The notes: generated by a model from the sequence alone, not told the origin. DNA of 64,000 nt from Homalodisca vitripennis (GCF_021130785.1 NC_060214.1:6387001-6451000); one strand, 5' to 3'; positions 22,960 through 36,084 are shown, counted from the stretch's first letter. Numbers and translations are program-made.

Positions 22960-23270
22960 AGCTGAAAAATGTTCATTTCTGTCTGTCTGTCAGCACGATA
23001 TCTTAAAATCGAACAGACTTGAAATTTTTAATTTCAAAAAAAAGTTTAATTTCTGTATTGACAACAGTGACTCCGTTGAAGGAGTATTTGGCTGTGTTGG
23101 CGAATGTTTTTAGATTGGTCTCATCCGTAAACATTATGGCAACGAGAAATTAGCAGAATCAATTTTGTTGTAAACAAACTCAACATAATCATACGACATT
23201 TTATCATGTGGCATTTTTATTATATACAATAATGGAGTGGAAAGTCAGTGTCAAAAAGTCGGTGACAAGA
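22960..23270 (+). repeat. Dispersed repeat family B copy
   Basis: Contains ctgtctgtctgtcag, gatatctt, tggctgtgttggcgaatg, ttggtctcatccgtaa and ttatggcaacgaga, in the same order as the copies at 31225 and 34190. Confidence 0.65.
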
Positions 23271-23339
23271 TTCATTTTAGCGCACGCTTGTGTTGTAGTA
23301 CTCTCCCTAGCTCACCGTAACTTTCACTATTCGAACTCT

Positions 23340-23890
23340 GCTATGAAACGTACCTGAATGAAAAAAATCTGAATGATCCAGTTGCGATATGTCTCGAAAA
23401 ATGCTTCATCTCCAGACTTTAAATTTTGCATGAAACTTAATTTCTATATAGACAAGAATGTGTTCTATGATGGTGAATGTCCAACCATGAATGTATGGTG
23501 CTGAGGGTCATTGAAGGTCATTGAGGGTCATGTCTATGATCCGACATGTTCTGTCATGTCCATGACCCGACATGTTCTGACAAGTCTATCCGACATGTCT
23601 GACATGTCCATGATCCTACATGTTCTGACATGTTCATGACCCGACATGTTCTGACAAGTCTATGACCCGACATGTCTAGACATGTCCATGGCCCGACATG
23701 TCCTGACATGTTCATGACCTAACATTGAAGGGTCGAAGGGCTGAGGGTCATTGAAGTCTTATCACTCAGTAGATTGATACAATTTCTCTTTTTCTGACGG
23801 AGGGACGTCAAAGTATCTGTCCTGTATTATTATCTACCCGTCTATCTAGCCGTAGGGCTTCTTGGGAATGAAAAACCATATATTTGAAAT
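23340..23890 (+). repeat. Family B-related module with internal minisatellite
   Basis: Flanks (ttgcatgaaacttaattt, tatgatggtgaatgtccaac, and tttctctttttctgac, cttcttgggaatg) match those of the copies at 34455-34650 and 59030-59290. There the corresponding region has no array, so the minisatellite expanded within this copy. Confidence 0.55.
23517..23722. repeat. GACATGTC-rich minisatellite
   Basis: Around 14 copies of a short (about 10-18 base) unit built from (c)gacatgt(t/c)c and (c/t)atgaccc. Many copies centre on the palindrome GACATGTC. Confidence 0.85.
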
Positions 23891-24574
23891 TTTCCATACA
23901 GCCAGCGAAGTTTGTTACGCAAACGTATTATTATCTCGTTATCTAAACCTTGACTTAGCTTTATTTAGTTTAACTTTTCAAATTTGCTACAGGTGTTAGG
24001 TTTCTTTCATGACAATAATAAAAGTATTGAGTAAATTCATCACTTCTTCTGTGCATACTGTTGACGGTTTAGGAGAACTGGTGTCGTTCACCAAACAATC
24101 AGACTTAAGCTTAGCTATTAATAATTTTGTCGTTTTCAATAAGACTCCTTTCATAATTTAGCTCGTTTGCATTGAATGATTCATTGAATTCAATTCGTGT
24201 AGTTTCTCTGATGAAACTTGGTCTACATCCGCGAAGCAACAACACAATACGCAAGAACTCTAGACCTAATCTAATTAATTCTTAATTTGAATTTGAGTAG
24301 TTTTGCCTTAAAATTTTAAGTTACATTCATTTACGGTACGGTACTATTAACTGAGCTATCCAAATGTTTACAACAATGTAGTATTTAACATATTATTTAC
24401 TGCTTAATTATGAAATATTGGCAACCTATAACTTTAAAGGTGTATTTTGTTGTAATTAAATTTTACAAAAAAAACAGTGCACAAATCGAATTTATGCGTA
24501 TTTAAAGATTAAATTCGCGCTAAATAAATAGAGCAATTCAAAAATAAATTCAAAGCGTTAAACATTTCTTTTAG
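23891..24574. other. AT-rich gene-free interval
   Basis: No gene, repeat family or structured element seen. Confidence 0.4.
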
Positions 24575-24793
24575 TAGAGACCGATCCTCTTTTAAGCCTT
24601 ATTCTGTCCGTCCTCATGGGCCACTGGCCTGTGCGAGGATCTTATCTGACAGAATAAGTGGGAGAGTCGATACAGTACAATGTTGATTGTACTGATAAAA
24701 AAGTCCGGCAGTCACAGACAGGATTTTAACCTGCGCTATCTCTAACTCAGACCCAAAAACCAACTACTTAGACCGCTCGGCCATCGAACACTA
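24575..24793 (-). repeat. tRNA-derived SINE
   Basis: The minus strand begins with a Leu/Ser-tRNA-like head: CGATGGCCGAGCGGTCTAAG (A box) and, 60 bases on, GGTTAAAATCC where a B box GGTTCGAATCC is expected. A tRNA-unrelated body with taagattctgtcagata-like blocks follows. It would be transcribed by Pol III and mobilised by a LINE. An A-rich stretch abuts the head rather than the tail. Confidence 0.8.
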
Positions 24794-25082
24794 AAAAAAA
24801 AAAAAATAAAAAAAATAAAAATGTGGACAAGTTTCAAATATTGCTAACTATATTTTCACTCTTAGTTTTATAAAGCAAAACTATCCGCTGTAGCAGCCTA
24901 ATTCAACTTAACCGCTTGGTCTTGGACTTTACAAGTATAACGGGTTTTCTTGCTAGCAAGTTACAATATTATACCAGGCATGATATTTATAACATTACTA
25001 CTACTGTGACCAAAAGTTGAAGCGTATTCACTGTTTCACATTGTATAACCAATAATAAAGCGCCAAGTGCTCAGGACATCAG

Positions 25083-25470
25083 CAAATCAAATCAAATCAG
25101 TTTTTTATTGCCGGAACATTATACAATGTCAAATTTTTGCTTTTTTACTTGCTAAAATGTTTTTCAAACTCACCACAAGAAATCTCATTTAATCATACAA
25201 TTTTGCAAACGTAAATACATCCATTCATTCACCAATTATTTCCACTTCCAGCGACGAATTTTGTCTGTCTTTTTAATTGGTGGTCTCCCAATCATAAGCG
25301 AAAAACTCGTTAACATTATAAAATTGCAAATTTTGTATGGCTTCATTGCACGACTCTCTAAATTTCAGCTTAGCGATAATGCGGATCGCTTGTTTTTGCA
25401 GCTTGAACACTCTCAGGAATTGATCGTTTGCACAAGCTCCCCACAACACCAGCCAGTAAGTGAGGTGGGG
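25083..25470 (-). pseudogene. LINE 3' fragment, GATTT-tailed
   Basis: Same family as 20340-21503: the tail repeats GATTT after AATAAAAAA. Homology covers ggcggtctcccagtc-like, cacgactctctaaattt and cacaagctccccac blocks in minus orientation. An internal deletion removes much of the RT tail. The 161-codon forward frame overlapping it (25261-25746) is antisense and not a gene. Confidence 0.75.
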
Positions 25471-26439
25471 ACCTCAAGGCATGTTAAATTCAAGACGTGC
25501 GTAAATGAACTTCGATCCATGAACCATGACATAATCTGGCAACCTAAATATTTTAACTTCCCAAGCGTACTAACTGTTCTTAGACATTTAGATAAACATG
25601 GAAAAATTCACAGCCTAAATCTATCAGTAACTTCTTGTTGCCAACCGGACGAGAAATCATCCACCACATTTAGCAGCGCTCTTTGGGGCGAATCTGAATT
25701 TATCTGGCGGTGCGCGATCATAAATGTCCTGAGCGTGTGTTATTGACACTGCGTTGATTGCACCATAAAGTGAGTGGTGACCACTCGGCCCCAGGGACCC
25801 TGATTGGACCAGACTATTGATATAACTCCATGATCTAATTGAAGTACAATTAACAGCATAAATCCTCCACGGTGCACATCCCGGACCGACTGTTCATTAT
25901 TTTATGAAAGCCAATCAGTACTCTGTAACGACTTCCAATCGTGTCGCTGTATTTTGAACTATTAATGATAATAATTTTCATCACAGCGAGGCATAACGAG
26001 GCTATATTGGACTTTTAACTGATCCCGGTATAATTAATTTTTGAAGTGGAAACATCCCTTCCAGCACAACCACGGGGAAGGTAACTTTTAGTCTAGTGTT
26101 GACCCAATTTTCAAATTTTATATACGTCATACCGTGATTCGCATGAAAATTTCAAGTCTACAGCTTATTTCGTTAGGCTACATACGATATCATGCCACAT
26201 TTTAGAATTTTATTAAAAATTAATATCCAGAAACTTCTAGAACATACTTTGGTGATGTAATTAAATTGAAATTCAGAGGTTGCTAATTAACTAACCGGCA
26301 CTATAATAACCGATAATTTCTCATTCGATTAGTGACTATCGAGATTCTTAAACTGTAAGTTTTTACTCACTATGACAGTAACAACATAGTTAAAACACAA
26401 TTTTTCCGATAAATATAAAATTGGTTAAAGTCAAGTAAA
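25471..26439. other. Gene-free interval
   Basis: Nothing recognisable. The stretch 25640-25800 is somewhat less AT-rich, without a supported frame. Confidence 0.35.
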
Positions 26440-26625
26440 GTAAAGATGCATTATTTTACCAGGTGAAGTTAGAGCTAAGAAGCCCTCTCTAACCGGGGAC
26501 CAACGGCTTAGAGGTGACTTCCGAACAACCACCAACGGCCGGGCAGGCGGGCTGCTTGCAAGGACAGGATCACTCAGCGGTCATCCATCCAAGGAGCAAC
26601 CTTGGATTATCTTCCGATAACCGTT
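26440..26625 (-). repeat. 5S rRNA-derived SINE, copy 1
   Basis: The minus strand has CTTGGATGGATGACCGCT, the box C region of 5S rRNA. It is followed by a body (gatcctgtccttgcaagcag, cccgcctgcccggcc, ggtccccggttagagagg) and an ...accTGGTAAAATAA end. Homologous to 39000-39235. Confidence 0.8.
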
Positions 26626-27112
26626 ATACCCGCTACACTGCGCCATTGTTCAAGCCTTCTAAATACCAATTAGGACTTTCTGACTTTAAAATAAATTCGA
26701 TTTTCCCAATTAAAGTTAACAATTTGAAAACGTTTTATTACCCAACTTATACTTTCTGTAAGTTTTTCCATGCAAATTACCGAATCTACAACTTTACCAT
26801 CGACAAAATTTGGCATCCTCTGTAAATTTACACTATCACTTTAACCTGTGATAGTCCACCGAGTTAGTATCGACCCCTCTACTAAGTACATACTCTAACT
26901 GATTGAACTGTAGAAACCGATAAAGCTGAGTCGATTAGTGACTATCGAGAACTATGAGTACTCATTATAGTTCAAACATACTTTATCCTATAAATATAAA
27001 ATTTGTTACTAAACGCAACAAACAACAGGTCGTTTAGGACTGTCTTACTTTTAAATTAATGTTTTTTTACAAGTAAAGGTCATCAGTAAAGTTAACAAAG
27101 TGAAAATATCAG

Positions 27113-27342
27113 TTTTTTTTTTTTTTGAGAGACCGATCCCCTTTTAAGCCTTATTCTGTCCGTCCTCATGGGCCACTGGCCTGTGCGAGGATCTTATCAA
27201 ACAGAATAAGGGGGAGAGTCGATACAGTACAAGGTTGATGGTACTGATAAAAAGTGCAGCGGTCACAGACTGGATTCAAACTTGCGCTATCTCTAACTCA
27301 GACTCAAAGTCGAACGTCTTAGACCGCTCGGTCATCGGCACT
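27113..27342 (-). repeat. tRNA-derived SINE, best preserved
   Basis: The minus strand has the A-box region GACCGAGCGGTCTAAGACG, an anticodon-arm-like stretch, a B box (GTTTGAATCC for GTTCGAATCC), a unique body and a 3' poly(A) of about 16. It is the clearest member of the family in the window (others near 11300, 19988, 24575, 32440). It is not a functional tRNA: the acceptor stem is missing. Confidence 0.85.
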
Positions 27343-30300
27343 CCCAAGCTAGTTAAAGTTGTATTACTCAATTTCAACGTTCCTATAAGTTTATCAATTC
27401 AAAACACCAGATCTACAACTGAGCATCGTCCAAAGTAGGCATCCTCTGTAAATTTACACTATTACTTTAACCTATGTAAGTCCAAGGGTCAGATCGATCC
27501 TTCCATTAATACGTCAGTATTTTCACTAACTGATTGCTTTGCTCAAGGTTCTTGTTGTATATGGGTTATAATATGTCTTAATACACTATCACTTGAAACC
27601 TACTACTATACTATTTCTTTTATTGTATTATTATTATTTTAATTAATATGTAATGCCCGTTTTGGATTGAATTGACAATTACTTAGGTATTCTTGCCTCC
27701 TTCAAATCCACGACTGTGGGGTATAGTGTAAAGTTACACGTTTCGAAAATCATTCTATCATCATACACACACCAGAACGGTAGATCTACACACGTTTTGT
27801 ACGTTATTGTGAAATGAGTGATTGTTGTTGTACTTATTGTAACATGTTAACAACAACGAAGCCTTCGGCGGATCACATTTTATCCAGTACTCTGATGAAA
27901 GAATTATTTCCGGATACACTATCACTTTTCACCTACTAGTACACTATCACTCTAAATATATATTTTTACACTACCACTTTAAAAACTAACTTTTTCCTGC
28001 ATGAAAAATAATGTCTACTATTTCTGTGAATCCTTCGATAATGTTGAACCAGATGAAAAACAATGCTGGAGAGGTTAAACCACCTTTATCTAATCACCTT
28101 TTTATCTTATCGGCTTCCAAGAAGATCGCAATCACGAGTGGCAAATACCTAAAATGCAATAAACACAACTCAGTGATTAACTCAACTCAACTCAATTCAT
28201 CTATTTTCAAAAACACAGATGCGTGGACAAAATAGTCAAAGTACGTGTATATACCATGTAGTAAATAAAATTAATATATATCAATACAAAGTTACCCATG
28301 AAACCTGAAATAAGGTAAACTAATTATGGAGGTCTACATATTTCTCTCTTCTAGGTATTCTCGAACACTGTAGTATTATTTTATAATAAGGAACTTTTTA
28401 AGTTTATTCAGGAATTACCTGTCATCAGCAACGAAGTAAAGAAGCAAAGAGTTAAAAAGACGAATCCATACATAAAAGCATTGATTTTCAAATAATTTTG
28501 TTTTGTGTTGAGGTAAGATAAGGTCATTTTTAATCCTTGAATAGTAATTATGATTAACATTGTTGGTGACAGTGAAATTGTGTGGATCCTTTTTGTAAAA
28601 GGAAAGACATTGAAAAATGTAAATAGACGGGAAAGTCAGAAAGAACATTGAATTTTCCTTTGTGGTGAAAGACATTTTTACAGGACTGCGCACGACTTAA
28701 TTTGAAAATGATCCTTATAGCTCTTTTTGCTGGCGGAAGATGTATTGAGTTTTTGTACTCTCAGTTCCCTATACAGGTAATCCACAGTTAGATTACAAAA
28801 TACCTATTACCTCAGTACCTGTTCCAACTCGACCAAGAGAAAGTAACGCGTATAATAGCTCCTGATCCGCAAATTTGGGTCTCCCAGTATCCACGATGAT
28901 TTCAGCAGGGATCGCTAAATGACTGGTAGCTCTAGCATATTGACATTGTACAGATTACATCATAAACAGTGACACCCCTGTTCACCCACCCTCTAACCAC
29001 CCCCTCACCACCACCCTCGCCGCCGACACCCGAGTCGCATCAATCCAACGAGTTAACTGTACATCAGAGATTTGCTATTATTACCGAAATGATAACACGA
29101 TGTTTATGTTGACAAGTTCTGATTGCATGATTTGACTTTAAAATGCGTCATTGATGTGCATGCTCTGGATCATGCAGATTAAAGCCTGTCAGTCAGTATT
29201 CATGATGACATTGTGGATGACAATCATCTCAAAATACAACAAACATTTATCACATTCAATATTTAGAGAAAGTGGAAGTACACCATACTACGAGTCGCGT
29301 AAGTGCAGTCTTCGTGGACGGACAAAATTTCAAGGTCATTAGGGTACATGTGTTACTATATCATATGTTACAACTTCATACAATTGTACTCCGTTTGCTT
29401 ACAAATTTATCTATTCTACTATTTTCTCTTTGCCATCATGGTTACCCATGGGACCATTAACAGATTTTTGCTAACACTCGGCCAAATTCTATAAAGTGAC
29501 GCTTCTTTTCTTTGTACAGAGATGCAGCTTCTTAATTGCATTTAAAACACACAAACCAATACATACACCTTTTATTTCTGTGAGGCCTTTCGATAGGAAG
29601 GCTATCTTCGTCAGACACATCACAAAAGTAAATAGAAAAATTAAATTTGATTTTAATGATAGTTTAAAACGTATGCGATTTTAATTTAATTTGTCCTGTG
29701 TGGCGTATTATGTAAAATAAAATTAAATCATTACTGGAATGATACTATATAAATTTTGAATGTAATTTTTGTAATCTTCGTGAAAGTAATAACGGATTTT
29801 GTATGTGTCCATTTTCTTGATTTAATAGATCTTCTGTGTGTTCACGGTTTTCAACAGAAAAGAAAAAGTCGCACACCTTTTTATTAATACTGAGCACACT
29901 ATATCAAAATACAATCTAAAACTATTAAAACACGTTAACACACATAACACAGATTTAAATGCCTGGGATCCTATTACATAAATTAAGCAAACACAGAAAA
30001 TCTATTAAAATTACGGATTTTTAAAAAACACAAATTTTTCCTCATTAATGTGATCCACACCAATCAGAACTTCCACCCCGTACGCAGTTATTGTAAAAAT
30101 TTATATATAATTATAGGTAATTTGAAAAACAATTACCATCTAATCGTTTAATGCTTTTGAGGAAAATTGTAACACCGATAAAATTAAACAATGTTTGTAA
30201 ATACAAACAAGAACTTAAATAAGAACTTCGTATTATATTAATCTTTGAATTACGGCAAAACATTTTCATTAATTGTTTAAGTAATTGTCCGTCAGTATTT

Positions 30301-30555
30301 TCAAAACTGGACCACGTGTGTTCCAGGATGTTTATGCGTTAAAGTATTAAACAGTTTGTTTGTCCACATAAAGGAACAGTACAGGGTAAATCATAGATCC
30401 TTTTCAATAAACATTTTAACGTATTAAGAGTTGGAACATATATTATTTGTATTATGACACCGATTCTGTTCAAACCTGCCTATAGCAAAAATTCTCCTTT
30501 AGCGCATTGCTGAAAATGGTTTCAATTGTATCGATCTTTTTTTTATTACACTTAG
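27343..30555. other. Gene-free interval
   Basis: Long AT-rich stretch with a C-rich patch at 28975-29030 (cgccgccgac). Open frames are short and without family resemblance. Near 27580-27990 tacactatcact recurs several times. Confidence 0.4.
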
Positions 30556-30559
30556 TCCT

Positions 30560-30995
30560 GTAAGAACCTTTGCGCTGCTTCCGGAGTGATAGGATATTCA
30601 GGATGGGTAAGGTTAGGGAGTAGGGGCCGCCTCCTATCGAGATCCATGATGAAGAAATAGGGCACTACATCTCAAAGTCATCTCGGAAGAAGGGGGAGGC
30701 CAGCTCTGAACCAGCCTCTCCAGTCAAAGTAGGCAGGGGGTGGCACACCCTTGTTGAGGTTAACAAGAACCTCTGAGGTAAGGGAACAAACCCCACCAAC
30801 TCCAATAGTCATCTTCCACAGTAGACTAGACCTATCGAATTGCCCATGAACCCCAGAATCTCAACATTGCGGTTAGTGATGTGCCGCTACTGGACATCCA
30901 TAAGGTTGCCCAGATTGAAGTGGCACATCGGTTTTTGCTGTGCCCAGTGGTGGGTTCAACTTGTAGGTATAAACCAGCCAGAAGTGATCCCTGCT
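30560..30995 (+). repeat. Dispersed repeat family A, copy 2
   Basis: Best copy of the family. Head gatattcaggatgggtaagg, middle cagcctctccagtcaaag, then cagtagactagacctatcg, ctggacatccataaggttg and aaccagccagaagtgatcc. The minus-strand copy at 62790-63195 aligns over the whole length, so the unit is about 430 bp. Confidence 0.75.
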
Positions 30996-31224
30996 GGGAT
31001 CTTGTATCGATCTTGCACACAGCTATCTTGTAAATTAATTTTTTAAACTCTTCTTGTATCGATTATTTAAGGCCTGGTATGTTGTTTTATGTATTGTTTT
31101 AAACACTGTAAAAGTCTATCATACAAGATTTAAAGATTTTTATGAACACAAACGTTGCTTCTAAAAATGAAGATACTTCAAACGATACTTTTCCTCTATA
31201 TTCTTCTTTTTATTTCTCAAGTTA

Positions 31225-31450
31225 TTGGCTGAGATTTGGCGAAGCCTATCCTCGTGGGGATGAAATATTTTATTTCTGTCTATCTGTCTGTCTGTCCGCT
31301 CCATATAGACTTAAAGTTGTGGCTGAAGCTTCATTTCTATATGAGAAACACAGAGTTCTTTGATGATGTATGTCACTCCAAGGGATTTGGCTGAGCGTTA
31401 GCGAATACTTATCCGCAACAATGATGGCAACGGTAAAAACGTTCCCTACG
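31225..31450 (+). repeat. Dispersed repeat family B copy
   Basis: ttggcgaagcctatc, ctgtctgtctgtccg, tatgtcactccaagggattt, GGCTGAGCGTTAGCGAA and acaatgatggcaacgg in order. Confidence 0.7.
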
Positions 31451-31844
31451 TTTAATAAGAGTGTTTCTCTGATGCATTAATGCTATGAACACATTTTTAG
31501 GCCTGTATTATATTAATACATGAAAGTAGGTAAGCGGCGACATCAGTGAGCGGCGACCAGTAATCATTGTTCCTTATCTTATCGCAAAATCCGGTTTTAT
31601 CTGGTATTGGCGCAGGTCCCTGTCTTCCTATGCAGTCGCAGTGTCTTGTTGTACCTAACCTAACCTTCTTTAAACGTAGAAAACGTTTAAAGAAATTAGG
31701 TCGTATAACGCAAAAGACCCCGATAAAATAGCAAAATAAATAATTTTGAAAACAAACTACGTACAATAATTTGATACTTGAACTAAATATCTCAACACGT
31801 ACTCCATTTTACGGTGATTTTAAGACTTCTGTTATTTAAACACT

Positions 31845-32429
31845 GGGTCTTTTTCGTTTAAGGGCCAGCACCTTACAAACATACTATACCTGACTGACAG
31901 TGCATTTAATAGTTTTTTTTTTTTTTTTTTTTTTTTTTTGTGTTATTAGTTCGTAGGGCAGTAGTCCAGGTACTACTTCTAGTATAAACTCGTCTTATCT
32001 TATCAGTGATAAACGCACGCCGCTTATCTTTTGCCTGTAATGAAACCTGCGTTAGTTCTGTCTGAGTTTTGTGTGTGTAAGCAGTCATGGAGATGTTCAG
32101 TTTAGCTAGAGAGGTTAGTTCTAAGAGTAGTGCAGGTTGATTTGTGTGATGCCATTTGGAGGGATATCAATTTTTATTGGCCTCCAGAACAATAAGTTTT
32201 TGCTCTTAATTACTTCCATTTTCTCATGAGTGAGTTATACTTAGTTTTTTCTTGTTCAATAAAGCGTGGTGAGTGATCTGGGCTTGGACTTTGCAAGCTC
32301 GAGTTAATTTTTGTTTTCTAAAAGAGCAAGCAGCGCATAGCGCTGCGCAGCGGGCAAGCATCGCGTGATCTGAGTTTTTGAATAGGCAAGCTAGGGTCTT
32401 TTTTGCTGGCCCTTAAACGAAAAAGACCC
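31845..32429. mobile_element. hAT-type MITE with 8-bp target duplication
   Basis: Perfect 26-bp TIRs starting GGGTCTTTTTCGTTTAAGGG, flanked by the perfect direct repeat TAAACACT at 31837-31844 and 32430-32437. The 585-bp interior has a T22 run and no transposase. An 8-bp duplication is the hallmark of hAT (also of P) elements. Exact TIRs and duplication imply a young insertion. Confidence 0.9.
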
Positions 32430-32437
32430 TAAACACT

Positions 32438-33980
32438 TAATTTCCCCGTCCTCATGGACCGGGCCTACACGAGAATGTTATCAAACATAATAAGGAGAGT
32501 AAATTATAAAAAATTGTAAATTTTATTGATTTATTCGTACATTTGTAGAGACGAAAATCAGAGCCACATTAAAATTATATGCTAGACTATGTCAAATTGA
32601 CCTTATATAATGATTATATCACATATAAGGTCAACACACCTAAAGGGAGGGTAAGGGAGTTACGTACACATATTATGAAACACATTTTTATACAAATTGT
32701 TTTCAATCGTTTTCAAAGTATTTATCATTTGCAATAAACTCACTCTTATACACTGAAGACTCTTGGAGCAATTGGAAAAAGATTTGAATAGTAAATTTTA
32801 TTAAAACAAAACCTTTCGAATATACTTTATTTTTTGACGAGGCCTTTCGAAACCAAAGGATTCACCGTCAGGCGACTCCATTTTTTTATGAAACCTCGTC
32901 CGAAAAATAATCTGTATTGGAAAAGTGTTGTTTCAATAAAATTTACTACTCTTATACACTGTTACACACTCCCTGCATACAGCAACCCCACCTCGTCCGC
33001 AGCGCCGTGCTCCAGGTCATCTAGCAGATTCTTCGGCAATAAGAACCGTATTCGGCCTTCCTCTGCTGTTATCGTTGGTGGAAGGAAATTCCAAGAACGG
33101 CAATAAGTTACTGTGAATGATCTGGAGTATACAGAAGTGGTAAGGGGGGTTGCAACAGCATATCATTTATAAAATACTTTGGTATTATAACTTTAAGAGG
33201 GCGGCTAAAATACGAAAGGTTCTCAAATCACAAAATGTTTAAAATTAAGATTCAACAAGAAAAATATATCGGGCGATTTGTAAAATCGTTGGATAAAGCC
33301 AACGATTTGTTATTTAAACAAATATTCTAAGTTACGTTATATCAGATCTTAGAAACAAACAAAGAACAATGGTAATCATGTAAACCTAAGATTGGTAATT
33401 CACGTTTCCACAATCCACTTACCAACAGAGAGCATAGTTCAAAATGGCGCGCGGTAGTTTGAATAACTTCATTAAATCACATTAATTGAGGTCTAAGTTG
33501 TCGGAATCTTGTATCCCTAAGCATTATCGGGTTCCGTCTTGGTACAGTTACATAGTGCAGGAAGTTACCTAAACTTGGACCACAACTCTCGACCAAGAGA
33601 CGATTGTTTCAACTTCGATTCCGGCTAATGACTTTGGTTACCGATTAATCGCTCGTTATTCATGTCCAAGAAAGCTGCACAGTTTCTACAACCCCCCTCC
33701 CCTTCACCCCCTGCACCCACCTTCGCTTCCTCACGTGCTTGGATTTCTGATTTATGGAGGAACCAAATCTTCACCAGCGTTGAAATGGAGGTATCTTGTA
33801 ATTAATTTTTTACGCAATGTATACATGAGATGCGTTGAATTTTTCAATTTAAAAGAATTGTTTTTGACTTTAGAAAGTGAATAATACGATTCTTGTCACC
33901 CAAAAGTATGTTCTGCTAAATATGTTTACGTATAAACGTTTATGCACTTAACCAATTTTAAGTTTCTATGGAGTGTGCAT
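32438..33980. other. Gene-free interval
   Basis: The first 65 bases are a remnant of the tRNA-derived SINE (cccgtcctcatggaccgg, tatcaaacataataagg). A short inverted repeat reads ttgaccttatata / tatataaggtcaa at 32596-32634. A C-rich patch lies at 33691-33722. No supported gene. Confidence 0.4.
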
Positions 33981-33983
33981 TTC

Positions 33984-33987
33984 ACAC

Positions 33988-34029
<42 letters not shown>

Positions 34030-34030
34030 T

Positions 34031-34062
<32 letters not shown>
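33984..34062. repeat. (CA)n microsatellite, compound
   Basis: Two CA runs separated by gactcgcgcgcg. Potential Z-DNA-forming alternation of purine and pyrimidine. Confidence 0.95.
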
Positions 34063-34129
34063 GTGGTAATTATTACCAATATTTTTTTTATTTTAGAGAA
34101 GAAAATTTAAAATATTTAATTTACGTCAT

Positions 34130-34132
<3 letters not shown>

Positions 34133-34182
<50 letters not shown>
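34133..34182. repeat. (AT)n microsatellite
   Basis: About 24 AT dinucleotides, immediately before a family B copy. Confidence 0.95.
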
Positions 34183-34186
<4 letters not shown>

Positions 34187-34187
<1 letters not shown>

Positions 34188-34445
34188 CTTGAGTTAGTGA
34201 AGCCTATCACTCCGCGTGATATCTCGAAAACGAACTTAACCTATGCACTGTATTTTTTTTTTTTTTTTGTAATTTTTAAATAGACAACACTTAGTTCCGT
34301 GACAGTGAATGCTACTCCATTGGATTTCGCTGAGCGTTAGCGAACACTTTTTACATTGTTCTTATCCGTAACAACGATAGCAATAATAAAGAAGCTGAAT
34401 AAATAAATTTATAAAGAAACTGAGTCCAATTTATAAGATTTCAAC
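34187..34445 (+). repeat. Dispersed repeat family B copy
   Basis: gtgaagcctatcactccgcg, gatatctcgaaaacgaac, tactccattggatttcGCTG, AGCGTTAGCGAACAC, ttgttcttatccgtaacaac. A neighbouring related module runs at 34455-34650. Confidence 0.7.
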
Positions 34446-34454
34446 CTTCATACT

Positions 34455-34650
34455 GCTGTGAAACCTAAATCAATGAACCAAAAGGTACATTTTTCATCTG
34501 TCATTTTTACATTTTGCATGAAACTTCATTTATACCAAAGCTGAGTCCTATCATGGTGCATGTACAACCCTATAATTGGCTGAGCGTCAGTAAATCCTAA
34601 CCACTAAGTAGGCAACACAGATTCTCTTTTGTCTGCCTGGGAATGTAATA
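34455..34650 (+). repeat. Family B-related module
   Basis: Shares tgcatgaaacttcattta, atcatggtgcatgtacaac and ttggctgagcgtcag with 59030-59290 and the flanks of the 23.5-kb minisatellite. Confidence 0.6.
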
Positions 34651-36084
34651 ATGCTAGTAAATATAGTAATCTAGAAAATACATAGATTCGATTAATTTAA
34701 TGCGTACAATACATAGTGAAACAGAACATTCTCTCGTTTTAACTTTTTAAGTAGTGACATTTTGGATTTGGCAAATAATTTATTAAATAAAGGTATAAAC
34801 CATATATTGTTTGATTCGGACGATATTTAGTAAGTATGCAATTGTATATATGATAATATTATAATATCTTCATGTATAATATCTTCTGAATCGTTTTCCC
34901 TTGTTGGGTATTTATTTTTTAAATCTTAAAACCCCAATAAACGTTTTCTCTTGCCCAAACATTGTATTTTACGTTTCTGTAAAGAGAATTAAGTAAAATT
35001 TTATTAGATTTGTACAGCTTGTTAATAATTTGAAACTAGGAAAATAAACCTTAATAAATATGCAGTTTAAACGAACTATATCCTTTACATGAATGAAACA
35101 TTCTATTAAGTTCTAGTAGTTCCAGAAAAGGAAAGTTGATACCTTTTTGGCAATATTCAGCTATTTATTTCTATTAATATTCTGTTTTAAATTGCCAACT
35201 AACTAATTGTAACCTTTTTGAATTTTATTTCAAGAGTTTCATTCATAATAGTAACTAATTTCATGTAATTAGTGGTAATTTGATATTAAATATGGCGGCT
35301 TTGTAAATTAACTGTATACAGACTGTTTCAAGAACTACTGTCATAAAGATCTTGAAACCATCGACAATAGATGGCGGAACTACTGTTTATATAACTACTA
35401 AAATAGAAACTGGTGTTCGTAAGCCGTGTAGTTAAGTAGTTAGTGTGTGTTCAAATAAAATCTATAGATTTTAAAATTACAATCTTTAAATATTGAGGAA
35501 GTTATTATTTGACTTACTAAAACCTCTTATAGATTCTAAGATGTGTTCTTAAACGCCAATTAAGCTAATAATCTTCACTAACAAGACTGAGTTCATAACG
35601 AAATTATTTTAAAATTTTTAAAGATCAATACTGAAAAGAAAAGGTATTTTCGGACCCAATATTTAAAAAAACATCTTGTAACACTTTCATTGGACCTGAC
35701 GTTACTCTCTTTACCTACAATATTACTTTTAATCCGCATAGGAAAAATGAACCCAATTCTATTACACTATATTGAGCATTAGTTTCGTCAGAGCACTTTT
35801 AACGTCTTCAATTCTTTTAAATAGGTTTCACTTATTTTATTCTGTACTTTTCATTTTGTATAGTTCTTTCTTGAAAAATAGTGTCTATTAAATGAAGAAT
35901 TTCCACTATAAACAAAAAATATATTTATAAGCTTCCAAAATTGTATATCGTATAGACAAAACACATTTTACTCCATGTAACGGGTGGGCTGCTCAACTAA
36001 GTGGTTGTGTTTGTTAAATTATTAACTCGGCGGATATTGATTTGTGTTTGCTTCCCTATTTATTAAGTTTTGACATCTGAATAA
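34651..36084. other. AT-rich gene-free interval
   Basis: No gene or recognisable element found. Confidence 0.4.

Noticed and set aside
25261..25746. 161-codon plus-strand ORF as a gene
   Set aside because: Antisense to a minus-strand LINE 3' fragment with GATTT tail.
26514..26825. 103-codon plus-strand ORF as a gene
   Set aside because: Its first half is the antisense of the 5S-derived SINE body; the mirrored frames at 38964-39146 and 39076-39291 arise from the other copy of the same repeat.
27113..27342. tRNA gene
   Set aside because: A and B boxes are present, but the acceptor stem does not close and the sequence recurs with the same extra body; it is a SINE.
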